NCBI GenBank assembly: GCA_964541895.1
Contig: CAZISM010000080.1
Location: forward strand, 1 to 25,317
Length of the DNA stretch: 25,317 bases
Direction: 5' to 3'
DNA from: CAZISM01 sp964541895
GTDB lineage: Bacteria > Zhuqueibacterota > Zhuqueibacteria > Residuimicrobiales > Residuimicrobiaceae
The translations under genes and the position numbers were made by a program. Below are positions 6,168 to 14,317 of the stretch, one piece after another. Below the pieces are notes generated by a model, which searched no databases, had not been told where the DNA came from, and saw only the letters and a list, made by a program, of their open reading frames with translations. Position 1 is the first letter of the stretch; every line of letters begins with the position of its first letter.

Positions 6168-6728
6168 TTAAAAAATTTGGCTCTCTTTATATTTCAATAT
6201 TTTTGCCAAATCATTTGGCGCCATTATTGAAACGGTTGATAGCACCACTTTATGATCTTTACTAATTATGATGCTTGATGTATGTCCAAATGTCTTGAAT
6301 GTAGTAAACATGCTATTGCGATCATTGTCACAATATATCGTGTTACTAAATTTTAATTTATTTTTAGGGTTTTCATTGCACTCACTGCAGATATATATGA
6401 CATGCAGCTTTTTGATTAAATAGTCTTTCAGATATTTGTGCAGTGAATCATTATATGCTTTCAAGTTATTTCTATAATCTTTAACCAATAAAACCAGGAG
6501 CGGTTCGTTGCTAAAATTAGCCATATCTAATAGCATTCCATACTTGTCGGTAATTCTAGCACAATTAATCGCTTCACCATATTTAAGCATTTGATTCAAG
6601 TCGATTCGATCCCCAGGACAATTAAAAACTTTCTTCTCGCTGTGCTGTTTTAAAATAAGTGAGACTATGGTAATACTTGCGATTGCCAAAACAATAAACT
6701 TACGTACCACTTTGTTGTTATGTTCCAT
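6168..6728 (-). CDS. Membrane-anchored thioredoxin-fold-like protein without a standard active site
   Basis: A 186-residue protein with a single N-terminal transmembrane helix (about residues 9-26) and an outside domain. The end, 'FKTFGHTSSIIISKDHKVVLS...APNDLAKIL', fits the last strands and helix of a TlpA/redoxin fold. Where the WCxxC motif is expected, after the first strand 'PLLVLLV', there is 'KDYRNN' with no cysteine. A C-S-E-C (114-117) occurs later, after the strand 'LHVIYI', together with C37, C56 and C133. It may therefore be a scaffold or a redox protein with a relocated site. MauD is a thioredoxin-like partner of MauE in methylamine dehydrogenase maturation, which makes the neighbour relation interesting. 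The fold call is by eye and moderate. Confidence 0.65.
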   Translation of the reverse strand: MEHNNKVVRKFIVLAIASITIVSLILKQHSEKKVFNCPGDRIDLNQMLKYGEAINCARITDKYGMLLDMANFSNEPLLVLLVKDYRNNLKAYNDSLHKYLKDYLIKKLHVIYICSECNENPKNKLKFSNTIYCDNDRNSMFTTFKTFGHTSSIIISKDHKVVLSTVSIMAPNDLAKILKYKESQIF

Positions 6729-6940
6729 AACCGTGTACTCTTTTTTCCGACATGCTGAACAATAATTGATTTATCTTTTTGTTCAATAATGCTCATTATT
6801 TCATATTTGTTAGCATTGTTTCAAAATTACAATCCTATTTCAGCTTTTATTAGTCTTGTGAAAGCAGAGAAGATTGCTGACTTTAATAATAAAAGGGTAA
6901 CCATCAGCCATGTTTTGATATTCTAATATTAAAAGAATAA

Positions 6941-7429
6941 TTACTTGATTTTTAAGTTATTCAATTTATTAATGTATCCATCAAAAGAAACAAGATCTCG
7001 CCGTAAATCACTCTTATAAAGGACAGTCAAGATTAATAAAATTAGAAAATCTCTAGCAAGATCAATGTATGGATTAGAGTTTTCGCTTAGCCTTCCGAAA
7101 CAGCCACATCCTTTCACTTCAAGCTCAAAAACAATTACTCCAAGCAGATATAGAGAAAAGCTGGTAATTAAGGCAAATGCAATTCTCAAGGAGGATCTTC
7201 TATATATACCCAACAATAACGTTGAGCCGATGATTATTTCCAGAAAAATAATGAAATTGCCGATTAGCATCGAAAAGTCAAATGATATAATTCCAATTTT
7301 GTAAATAAGATCATAAAAATCGCGGCTTGTTTGCAGCTTAACAATGCCTGAAAATAGAAGCATACCGCCCATCAATATCCTCAGAATTGAAATAAGAAGA
7401 TATGGGATTTTAAGTTTCTTGATAAACAT
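6941..7429 (-). CDS. MauE/DoxX-like redox membrane protein
   Basis: A 162-residue protein with four hydrophobic helices (about residues 9-31, 46-75, 82-104 and 123-138). The motif 'GCGCFG' at 107-112, followed by 'DLARDFLILL', is characteristic of MauE-type proteins, whose paired cysteines are thought to pass electrons or disulfides across the membrane. 'LFSGIVKLQ' near residue 25 matches the family's first helix end. GAGG five bases before ATG supports the start. It is first in the leftward cluster, with a 212-base AT-rich gap before the thioredoxin-like gene. The likely role is disulfide formation or reduction for exported partners, possibly the Cys-rich protein downstream (inference). Confidence 0.85.
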   Translation of the reverse strand: MFIKKLKIPYLLISILRILMGGMLLFSGIVKLQTSRDFYDLIYKIGIISFDFSMLIGNFIIFLEIIIGSTLLLGIYRRSSLRIAFALITSFSLYLLGVIVFELEVKGCGCFGRLSENSNPYIDLARDFLILLILTVLYKSDLRRDLVSFDGYINKLNNLKIK

Positions 7430-7554
7430 GACCGCCTCACGATTGCCTACTAAAAGAGATCTGCTGTGAATTCGAAATCAATTATCTGGAGCAACCATAC
7501 AGCTGAATGATAATTATTTCTACTATTAAACATAATTAAAATGACTATATCGCG

Positions 7555-7576
7555 CAAGGGACAAAATCGCCACAGC
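7555..7576 (+). repeat. 22-base direct repeat, copy 1
   Basis: Identical over 22 bases to 8908-8929 (key core GGGACAAAATCGCCACAGC). Similarity continues weakly for about 35 bases into an AT-rich tail with TA-AAAAACA and ATTAG-ATGTG. The copies bracket about 1.33 kb containing the gene at 8265-8786. Confidence 0.85.
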
Positions 7577-7948
7577 GTTATATAAAAAACATGATATTAG
7601 CATGTGGATAGCTTTTTTAAAAAATGATAATGAAAATGTTCAAAAAGGGAGTTGGTTTCGCTTACTGCGCGGTTTATTATTTTTGCCATAGAAGCAAAAC
7701 ATCCGTATCGCATTATCTAGCACCACTACTTGTTGTCCAATAAAGCTATCTCCGGCCCAGGTATTTCAACCTGGCGATGAGTGAAGCTGAATCTGAAATC
7801 AGTCCAGTAGTAGCAGGTCCTGCAATCAGTGAAGATAAGCCGGCAGATTTTTATCTGTTCAAATTACCGGTTCCATTACCGACGATCGAACGGAGGGCGA
7901 ATCTTTCAGACCGCCAAGAGTGGGTTGGGTTTGGCATGCCGAGCGCCC

Positions 7949-8014
7949 GACCACCCCCCCGCAGAGCGGAACTCCGAGCTCCATGAGATAGCGCAGTCTC
8001 AATTTGGAGTCGTG
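7949..8014 (+). repeat. Dispersed imperfect repeat, copy A
   Basis: Resembles 11740-11804. Shared landmarks are CACCCC, CGC, GGAACTCCG(A/T)GCTCC and a final TTGG-GT-GTG. The length is conserved, so this is probably one intergenic repeat family and not chance. No coding meaning is apparent. Confidence 0.45.
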
Positions 8015-8264
8015 AACGAAACAACTCGAATTTGAAGTTAGGGGGAAGGATATGGCGTGTGAAATGTTTGGCTCGTTGAAACTGGCTGGCGCGATCTCTG
8101 CACCGGCCTGCAGCAACACGGCTGCTGCATTAGAAAAGCCGGAGCCCCTGCAGGGAATCGCGTTTTAGCCCGAGGCATGATTACGATCAAGCGCTTGAAA
8201 GGAAAAATGTATTCGCATTTTTGCAGCGGCTTATTTATAAGCAGGAGCTTTCTTTTCATAAAAA

Positions 8265-8786
8265 TCAGCAGGATGCTTTGTCATCCAAAGTCGCGTCAAT
8301 CGTGAAATGCGATTCTATGAAACGTGTGATCGTTTCTATTTCGGAAGGTTTGAGCGGAATCATGATGGCTTTAGCATTATGTTTGGTTTGCAGGGCAAGA
8401 TATTTAAATCGTACTCTGTTATGTATGGTATACGCTGCGACACTGGACCAATATATCAATTTATCATTGTAATACACTCCGTGTAAGCCGATCACCGTTT
8501 GCAGCAGGCCTTCGTGTACAAGGGAGAAAGCGAACAAGAGTGCGAATGTCCCTGCAAAGATATATCTGCTGTTCATCACAAGAACCAGCGCCAGAATGAC
8601 GAAAAGGACCACTCTGCTCCAGCTCCAAATTCCTGTTAGTGAAAAAAGATTGAATCTGGCCGGCCATTCTGCCACAATCGTTCCCACCTCGCCCCGGTTC
8701 TTCTTTTTTATAGAGATATGATACGCGCAAAATAACACCATCGCTATGGCATAGAGAGAGAGCGTTATTAAAAGGCCATGTTTCAT
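8265..8786 (-). CDS. Small integral membrane protein of unknown function
   Basis: A 173-residue protein with a near-perfect ribosome site AAAGGAGG seven bases before the ATG. Three hydrophobic helices are visible (about residues 4-24, 56-71 and 75-91). They are followed by a soluble C-terminal part with 'GLHGVYYNDKLIYWSSVAAYT' (100-120) and a strand-rich stretch. That pattern (G-V-Y-Y-N-G/D-K-x-I-x-W-S-x-V) resembles the PH-like domain of DUF5673-type membrane proteins, so it may be a membrane-bound PH-like protein; this match is from memory. It is a lone gene: the terminator at 9035-9063 separates it from the next upstream gene. Confidence 0.75.
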   Translation of the reverse strand: MKHGLLITLSLYAIAMVLFCAYHISIKKKNRGEVGTIVAEWPARFNLFSLTGIWSWSRVVLFVILALVLVMNSRYIFAGTFALLFAFSLVHEGLLQTVIGLHGVYYNDKLIYWSSVAAYTIHNRVRFKYLALQTKHNAKAIMIPLKPSEIETITRFIESHFTIDATLDDKASC

Positions 8787-8825
8787 GCTTGACCTCCTTT
8801 GCCATCTTCCGAGTGGAGCGTTTCA

Positions 8826-8862
8826 TGCTCAAAATGCCGCTATTGCGAGACGCTTCGGCCAC
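8826..8862 (+). repeat. Dispersed 37-base repeat upstream of a gene, copy 1
   Basis: Equal in length to 14318-14354. The first ten bases (TGCTCAAAAT) are identical, and the last 18 (GCGAGACGCTTCGGCCAC) differ at one position, with a diverged middle. It lies 40 bases upstream of the start codon at 8786. The other copy is also upstream of a minus-strand gene, so it could be a regulatory site or a mobile repeat. Confidence 0.6.
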
Positions 8863-8879
8863 GACAAAAGCACACTTTG

Positions 8880-8900
8880 TGTAAAATAACTGATTTTACA
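8880..8900. promoter_or_regulatory. Perfect inverted repeat, candidate operator
   Basis: TGTAAAAT-AACTG-ATTTTACA has eight-base arms, a size and spacing usual for a dimeric regulator. It lies about 95 bases upstream of the gene at 8786. No regulator gene is adjacent. Confidence 0.4.
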
Positions 8901-8907
8901 AAAAAAT

Positions 8908-8929
8908 CAAGGGACAAAATCGCCACAGC
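8908..8929 (+). repeat. 22-base direct repeat, copy 2
   Basis: Second identical copy of the repeat at 7555-7576, in the same orientation. It is followed by a related AT-rich tail. Confidence 0.85.
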
Positions 8930-9034
8930 AATAGTTAAAAAACAATGTATTAGAATGTGTATGCGTTGCGGAGCGAATCGCAACGAATAAGGAAATGTCC
9001 CGCCGCAAGCCGGCTCAGAACCTGTTCCCTCTAA

Positions 9035-9063
9035 CAAAAAAGGCGGGCCCAAGCCCGCCTTTT
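9035..9063 (-). terminator. Rho-independent terminator of the LVIVD-repeat gene
   Basis: The stem GGCGGGC/GCCCGCC (9042-9048 with 9053-9059) is flanked by runs of A and T. On the minus strand the hairpin ends in TTTTTTG, giving a good U-tract 20-50 bases past the stop codon at 9085. The T-run on the plus side is shorter. Confidence 0.85.
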
Positions 9064-9084
9064 CTCTGAATGAACCAGCGAAGT

Positions 9085-11367
9085 CTATTCCAGCAGCAGC
9101 ATTTTCTTCAGCCGCACCTGCTCTCCTACCTGCAGACGATAAAAATACAGTCCACTGGCCCAGCCTTTGCCGTTAAAGATAAATTCGTGCGCACCGGCGC
9201 TTTTCTGTTCGTCCACCAGCACAGCCACGCGCTGACCAAGGGCGTTGTAGATTTCCAGTGTTACCTTTTCCGGGTGCGCTAGCGTATAAGCGATGCGCGT
9301 CGACGGATTAAAGGGGTTGGGATAATTTTGCGCCAGCTCGATCTGCATGGAGGTGGGCGGCGCGTCGCTTTGCTCCACAGGCAAATAGGCGAGAAACATA
9401 TTCTGTATGTATATTCCCAGGCTGGCGCTGGCGATCAGGCCATCAATGCTCCAGGCGCCGTCACAGGTGAACGCATACATGTGGTTTGCCAGCCACATCA
9501 GGCCGATATAAATGGATGCCGGAGAGTGGCATTCCGTGATGAATTTCAGCAAAACAATTTCGGCTGCCGAAAACAGGCGAAATTGGTAAACACTTCCGCC
9601 TCTGATGCTGGCGAACAGGCGGTCGCCTGATGTTTCCAGATCCACGACTTTGCCGGTGCCGCTGGTTTCTCCGACACGCAGAGGTGTCTGGGGAAAGGAC
9701 ACATTGAACGCTTCGATATACCAGGATTGGTTTGTACCATTGCTGCCGATATAAACCAGGCTGTCTGCATGCCAGATGCAGGCCGGCATGGCGCGGGTCT
9801 GGGCTGAACCGGCCAGCATTGGTTTGGCCTGATTGGCGAGGTCGATAATCTGCAGCCTCTGGCCGCCGGCGCCTGCGAACGCCACATAGGCGAACCTGCC
9901 CGTTTCCGGCACCGCCAGATCTCTGCCTTCACCGGAGAATTCAAGGCTGCCCTTGACCTGAATGGAACCCGGATCGGTCATATCCAGGATCGTCAACTGT
10001 GATTTGGCTCTATCCGTGTTTATCGTCAGCAGCCAGGCCGTGGTTCCATGTACGACGATGGCTCTCGGTGCTTTTCCTGCCGGAATCGCATACATTCCTT
10101 TTTGCACCATGCGGGCCGGGTCCGTTACATCAATTACATAAAGATTTTTCATGTCCGTACCGTACAGCAGCCGGCCTTCGACATAGATGCGGTACAGTTC
10201 CGGCCAGGTGGTATTGCTGCCGAGTAGCTTCGGATGATCGGGATTGGCATATTCATACACCAGCAAGCGCTCGGATGAGCCGGTGTAAATTCTGGTCCCG
10301 GATATGAAAAAGTGCGTCACATCCCATGGTTCGATCAGAGCGGCCGCTACGCGCGGCTTGGCGCTGTTGCTGATGTCAATCTTTATAAAGCCGTGATCGC
10401 TGGATCCCATGGCGGCATAGACCAGAGGCGGCAAAAGATTGAGGGATTGAAAGGCGGGGAATTGTCCTTCGGTTATTTCCAACTCTCCCCTTTTGACCGG
10501 TACGGCCGGCTGTGAAACGTCAAAGATATAGAGCCTGTTGCCGGCGGTTAGATACGCCAGATTATTCGCCACAGCGATCCGGCCCGGCATGGATGTGGAA
10601 ATGCCTTTGCCGACCGTCGCGGACGCTTCGCCCGCCTGCTTTGGCTTGGTGGAATCCGCGATGCTGACGACGGTAAGTTGCAGGCGGGGTTCGGCAGTGC
10701 GATAGCCCAGCAGATAGGCATACTCTTTGTCGACACAAACCCCCTGAACCCCGGCGGTGGCGAGAAAACCCAGTTGCACCGGCTTGGCCGGATCGGCGAT
10801 GTTGAGGATGCGCAAACCGTCGTGTCCGCCGATAAAAGCCAGTTTTCGGCGCACCACGATGTCAAAGCAGGGAACGGCGGAAGCACTTTTCAAGCGGGGC
10901 GTCAATGGGTTTTGTGCGTCCACTATTTTCAAGCTGTCGCCCTGGGCGAGATAAGCCATGCCGGCAGCTACACAGCCACGCACCGGCCGCTTGCTTTTCA
11001 ACGCCATGGTTTTGAGTAATTTTGGAGCGACTGGATTGGCGATATCAACGATCATCAGGGCCGAATCGCTGCCGGCGACGAACAGATAGGCCTGGCTGCC
11101 CTCGATGACAATATCCACAGGTTCGTCGGGCAACATCAGCGAACCGAGGCGGCGAAATTCGTCGGTGGTGATGTCCAGGATGTTGAGGGACGTGCCCTGG
11201 ATGAGATACGCGTATTTTCCTTTTATGGCGGAACCGTCCGGCCAGCCGCCAAAACGGCTGAAGGCTTTCAGAGTGTCCGACTGGGCAAACAGGGTTCGCC
11301 CTGCCAGAGCCATAATCACTATGGCAAAAATCCGGAATGCGTTTATCATTCGATTCTTGTTACTCAT
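9085..11367 (-). CDS. Secreted LVIVD-repeat beta-propeller protein with C-terminal sorting domain
   Basis: About 760 residues. The start at 11367 is chosen for AAGGAG six bases upstream and because a signal peptide follows ('INAFRIFAIVIMALAGRTLFAQ'). The body repeats a motif of the type 'LxIxDxxxPxxPxxxGx' many times, for example 'LKIVDAQNPLTPRL', 'LRILNIADPAKPVQLG' and 'LYIFDVSQPAVPVKRG'. This is the LVIVD repeat that builds a beta-propeller. The last about 85 residues begin 'LAQNYPNPFNPSTRIAYTL' and end 'GLYFYRLQVGEQVRLKKMLLLE', the FlgD-like/type IX-type sorting domain of FCB bacteria. It is probably exported and surface-attached. It lies alone between terminators and repeats; the ligand is unknown. 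Confidence 0.9.
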   Translation of the reverse strand: MSNKNRMINAFRIFAIVIMALAGRTLFAQSDTLKAFSRFGGWPDGSAIKGKYAYLIQGTSLNILDITTDEFRRLGSLMLPDEPVDIVIEGSQAYLFVAGSDSALMIVDIANPVAPKLLKTMALKSKRPVRGCVAAGMAYLAQGDSLKIVDAQNPLTPRLKSASAVPCFDIVVRRKLAFIGGHDGLRILNIADPAKPVQLGFLATAGVQGVCVDKEYAYLLGYRTAEPRLQLTVVSIADSTKPKQAGEASATVGKGISTSMPGRIAVANNLAYLTAGNRLYIFDVSQPAVPVKRGELEITEGQFPAFQSLNLLPPLVYAAMGSSDHGFIKIDISNSAKPRVAAALIEPWDVTHFFISGTRIYTGSSERLLVYEYANPDHPKLLGSNTTWPELYRIYVEGRLLYGTDMKNLYVIDVTDPARMVQKGMYAIPAGKAPRAIVVHGTTAWLLTINTDRAKSQLTILDMTDPGSIQVKGSLEFSGEGRDLAVPETGRFAYVAFAGAGGQRLQIIDLANQAKPMLAGSAQTRAMPACIWHADSLVYIGSNGTNQSWYIEAFNVSFPQTPLRVGETSGTGKVVDLETSGDRLFASIRGGSVYQFRLFSAAEIVLLKFITECHSPASIYIGLMWLANHMYAFTCDGAWSIDGLIASASLGIYIQNMFLAYLPVEQSDAPPTSMQIELAQNYPNPFNPSTRIAYTLAHPEKVTLEIYNALGQRVAVLVDEQKSAGAHEFIFNGKGWASGLYFYRLQVGEQVRLKKMLLLE

Positions 11368-12179
11368 CTCGATCTCCTTTTGGCTAGAGTTGCACGAACA
11401 GAACCTTTCAGGAAAAATGCGAATTGTATGGTTTTGCCGTTCCGGTCCGTGCTGGCTTGGTGTGTGAGCGGTCCATAGAGTGTTACTGTGCAGGTTTCTC
11501 AAATAAAGCGGGTGCCGTGCAGAGATGTCGCCTTGTTGCACGTTCTGGTTCTGAAGGTTGACCCGTGTATGGAAAAAGGAGCCGGACAGGATGCCGATTG
11601 GAGAGCAGGGCAGGGAGGAATTCTGAGGCTAATATAAAAAGCTATTCAGTGAAAAAAAAGAAAAATCGAAAAAATGTTTGTCCACCGGCTAGCGACAACT
11701 CTGCTGTGGAGCTCGCAGGATTGGGAATGGCTGACCTTCCAGCCACCCCACGCGGAATAGGAACTCCGTGCTCCGTCAGTGCGCCTCAACCTGAATTGGC
11801 GTGGTGGCAGGATCCATCAGGCAGGATGATCACGACTGATTCACCAGCTTTGCCATACGCATAAATTTGCCTTGCTTGTACGAATTTGCAGGGCTATATT
11901 TCAGTAGAGTATTGCTGAGGAGCGCACCTGTTTCATTTGGAGGAACAGGAGCATGCCATAGATACCAGCAAACGAATCCTTCTCTCCCCAATTGCCGCCG
12001 ATTTCACACCCTCAGCATCGATCCGTATCCTGATGAAATGCAGGCTTTCATGTTCCGCTGTTTAAATACGACGCCCTGCAGGCGATTACACGGCATTTCG
12101 GTTGTGGATTTTATCATGCCGGACCTGTCCGGTCCGGCCACCACCATCGTTCATTTCAGGTTTGCGAAAGGAGGGTGTT
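11368..12179. other. Intergenic stretch without a recognised gene
   Basis: Frames of 99-182 codons exist on the plus strand but lack protein-like features before the YbaK start. TTGCTT-N17-TATATT (11872-11900) is a fair promoter match that could drive the gene at 12180 with a leader of about 270 bases. GGAGGAACAGGAGC before an ATG at 11953 leads to a stop after two codons. The dispersed repeat at 11740-11804 is also here. Confidence 0.45.
11740..11804 (+). repeat. Dispersed imperfect repeat, copy B
   Basis: Partner of 7949-8014. The conserved heart is GGAACTCCG(A/T)GCTCC, with CACCCC upstream and a GTG end downstream. It lies in a non-coding stretch like its partner. Confidence 0.45.
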
Positions 12180-12650
12180 ATGCCGACCAAAGCCTTAAAA
12201 GAATACCTGGACAGGGAAGGGGTCAAGTATGTGACCATCAGCCATTCGACGGCGTATACCGCGCAGGAGGTCGCCGCTTCAGCCCATATCAAGGGCAAGG
12301 AGCTGGCGAAAACCGTCATGATCAAACTGGACGGCGCCATGGCCATGGCGGTCTGCTCCGCTTCCTGCAAGATCGATTTTGAAATGCTGCGGGAAGCCAT
12401 GTCGGTGCAGGAGGCGGAGCTGGCAGCGGAGAGGGAGTTCAAGGATCTGTTCCCCGGCTGCGAAATCGGCGCCATGCCGCCGTTTGGCAATCTTTACAAC
12501 CTGCCGGTGTATGTCTATGACGAGCTGAGCCGGGATGAAGAGATCGCCTTCAACGCCGGCACGCATCGGGAGCTGGTCAAGCTGGCGTATGCGGATTTTG
12601 AACGGCTGGCAAAGCCGATCAAGGTCACCTGGTTTCGAAAATCACACTGA
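12180..12650 (+). CDS. YbaK/EbsC-family aminoacyl-tRNA deacylase
   Basis: A 156-residue single-domain protein of the usual length. The family hydrolyses amino acids wrongly attached to tRNA, often on tRNA-Pro. Visible hallmarks are the N-terminal 'YLDREGVKYVTISHSTAYTAQEVAASAHI', 'GKELAKTVMIKLDG' with the conserved lysine region (about residues 38-50) and 'CEIGAMPPFGNLYNLPVYVYDEL' (about 102-124). 'FNAGTHRELVKLAYADFERL' closes the fold. The ATG at 12180 has AAGGAGG five bases upstream, so the longer frame from 12102 is rejected. It stands alone; a GC-rich hairpin follows. Confidence 0.9.
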   Translation: MPTKALKEYLDREGVKYVTISHSTAYTAQEVAASAHIKGKELAKTVMIKLDGAMAMAVCSASCKIDFEMLREAMSVQEAELAAEREFKDLFPGCEIGAMPPFGNLYNLPVYVYDELSRDEEIAFNAGTHRELVKLAYADFERLAKPIKVTWFRKSH

Positions 12651-12662
12651 GCAGCGTATTGT

Positions 12663-12691
12663 CCGGCCGGCGCCAAGACCGCGTCGGCCGG
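12663..12691 (+). terminator. GC-rich hairpin after the YbaK-type gene
   Basis: CCGGCCG (12663-12669) pairs with CGGCCGG (12685-12691), 13 bases past the stop codon. There is no clear T-run, so it may be a weak terminator or part of the repeat at 12681. Confidence 0.4.
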
Positions 12692-12808
12692 TTGTAATAC
12701 GGTGACAGAAATCCCAAAGCCAGAGTATGCCCACCTTTGCCGGGTGGCAGGCCGATCATGCTCAGCTGGTTTCGTAAATCGCGCCGGCCGACTGTAACAC
12801 GGTTGCAG
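12681..12808 (+). repeat. Pair of 28-base imperfect direct repeats
   Basis: 12681-12708 and 12781-12808 match at most positions (GCG-CGGCCG-TGTAA-ACGGT-CAG), with period 100 bases. They fill the gap between two convergent genes. Confidence 0.6.
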
Positions 12809-12850
12809 CACTCCAAAATAAAATGTATACAACAGCGCCATCGTAGCTGA

Positions 12851-14239
12851 CTATCTCCCCTGCTGTTTTAGCCAGTCAGAAATGATCGTGAGCGCTGTCG
12901 GAGACATGGTCTCTTCGATCTGGGCGTACTCGCTGACTGCGCCGCTCTTGCTGGTCTGGAACATATGGTTGAGTCCCGGCAGCTCTTTGACGGTGTAATT
13001 CCTGTTGCCGCCGGCCTTGAGCGCTTTATCAATTTCCGGCATGTTCTGCTTGGGCGGCACCTGCGCGTCTTTTTCGCCGTTCAAAGCCAGCACCGGGCAT
13101 GTTACTTTTTTCAACGCGGGGCGCGGATCGTAGGTCAGGAAATAACGATACCAGGTTGAGGTGAGCTGTTTAATCTGCATGTCTATAACCTGGTCGCTCA
13201 TGGCCTTTTGTTCTTCAGCGCTCTTTTTCTCTCTTATGGCCTGCAGTGTTTGGCGGAGGACCGGCACCGCCTTTTCGTTATCCGGTTCTGAGCGCAAAAT
13301 CGCAAAGATATTTTTCTGTACAGCCAGGTTTTCCTTGATGGCTTGATCGTTCTCTCCTGCCAGACGACTCAACGCTTCAATTTGAGCGAGCAGGATATCC
13401 TCGCCAGTGACGCCGGGGCCGGCCAGCATGATAATGAACGCCACTTTGTTCTGTGCCGCCAGCATGGGCGCCACCAGCCCGCCTTCACTGTGTCCCAACA
13501 GGCCGATTCTGCGGCTGTCAATCTCTTTGCGCGTTTTCAAATAGTCGACCGCGGCTTCGGTGTCCTGGGCAAAATCCTGTGTCGTGGCCGTAGCGCGGCT
13601 GCCTTTGGATTTGGCGGTGCCGCGATCGTCATAACGCAGAACGGCATAGCCCTGTCGGGTTAAATGATCCGCCAGGACCAGGAACGGCTTGTGATTGAAG
13701 ATGGTCTCGTCGCGATCCTGGGCGCCGGATCCGGAGATGAGGATAACGGCCGTAAAAGGTCCGCCTGTTTTGGGCATCGTTAAGGTACCGGCCAGAGTAA
13801 AGCCTGCCTGTTTATTCTCAAACGTCACTTCCTCTTCCAGGTACGGATAAGGTTTTTGCGGATTCTGCGGCCGTTTGACTTCCGGCAGTTCCTGGATGCG
13901 TTTGAGCTCCAGCGGAAAGGTCATGCCGCCCTGGGCCCAGGTTCCGGTAATGGTATTGTTATCCGCCTGTAACTCGCCGTCATACTGGCCGCGTATAGGG
14001 GCAGAAGTGATGGTGATTTTTTTACCCATGAGGGTCACCTCGTCCATGGGGATGTCCTTGGCGCCCTGGTCCGGACTGTCCATTTTGCCGGAAAAAGTGC
14101 CGTCGGCTGCTTTGCTGATTTTGAAAATAACACGCAGGGACGTGCCTGCTACCTGCAGAGTTCCCAGCCAGTTGCCGGCAAAGTCCTGGCTGAAGAGAAG
14201 GCTGGGGAGCAAGGCGAGAAGAAAAGCTGTTTTTTTCAT
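12851..14239 (-). CDS. Exported alpha/beta hydrolase
   Basis: A 462-residue protein with a signal peptide ('KKTAFLLALLPSLLFSQ') and AAGGA six bases before ATG. Residues about 20-115 form a beta-rich N-terminal domain ('AGNWLGTLQV...GTFSGKMDSPDQG...ITGTWAQGGMTFPLEL') often fused to these hydrolases. The catalytic domain follows from about 140. 'LISGSGAQDRDE' (168-178) is the oxyanion region, S251 lies in 'GHSEGG', D391 in 'NGEKDAQVP' and H425 in 'GLNHMF', a complete Ser-Asp-His triad. Members act on esters or short peptides and the substrate cannot be told. It is probably periplasmic. A dispersed 37-base repeat lies 79 bases upstream of the start. Confidence 0.9.
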   Translation of the reverse strand: MKKTAFLLALLPSLLFSQDFAGNWLGTLQVAGTSLRVIFKISKAADGTFSGKMDSPDQGAKDIPMDEVTLMGKKITITSAPIRGQYDGELQADNNTITGTWAQGGMTFPLELKRIQELPEVKRPQNPQKPYPYLEEEVTFENKQAGFTLAGTLTMPKTGGPFTAVILISGSGAQDRDETIFNHKPFLVLADHLTRQGYAVLRYDDRGTAKSKGSRATATTQDFAQDTEAAVDYLKTRKEIDSRRIGLLGHSEGGLVAPMLAAQNKVAFIIMLAGPGVTGEDILLAQIEALSRLAGENDQAIKENLAVQKNIFAILRSEPDNEKAVPVLRQTLQAIREKKSAEEQKAMSDQVIDMQIKQLTSTWYRYFLTYDPRPALKKVTCPVLALNGEKDAQVPPKQNMPEIDKALKAGGNRNYTVKELPGLNHMFQTSKSGAVSEYAQIEETMSPTALTIISDWLKQQGR

Positions 14240-14317
14240 ATGTGTTCCTTTTTGTTCTAACGGGGATTTTGTTTCACCTTTCGGCAGAGAAAACGTTCGC
14301 TCGAGTTGGGCGATCCG

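Larger units (their letters stand above)
7430..8264. other. Gene-poor, AT-rich then GC-richer stretch
   Basis: No convincing gene on either strand. The left half (to about 7730) is AT-rich and may hold the promoter of the MauE-like cluster, though no good -35/-10 pair stood out. It contains one copy of a 22-base direct repeat (7555-7576) and a dispersed GC-richer repeat (7949-8014). The short open frames here lack ribosome sites and protein-like composition. Confidence 0.5.

Noticed and set aside
4645..7429. Direct identification of the cluster as methylamine dehydrogenase genes
   Set aside because: The propeller is a six-bladed NHL-type lipoprotein and the Cys-rich protein has eight, not twelve, cysteines and no alignable MauA pattern. 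Only the MauE-like protein is a true family match.
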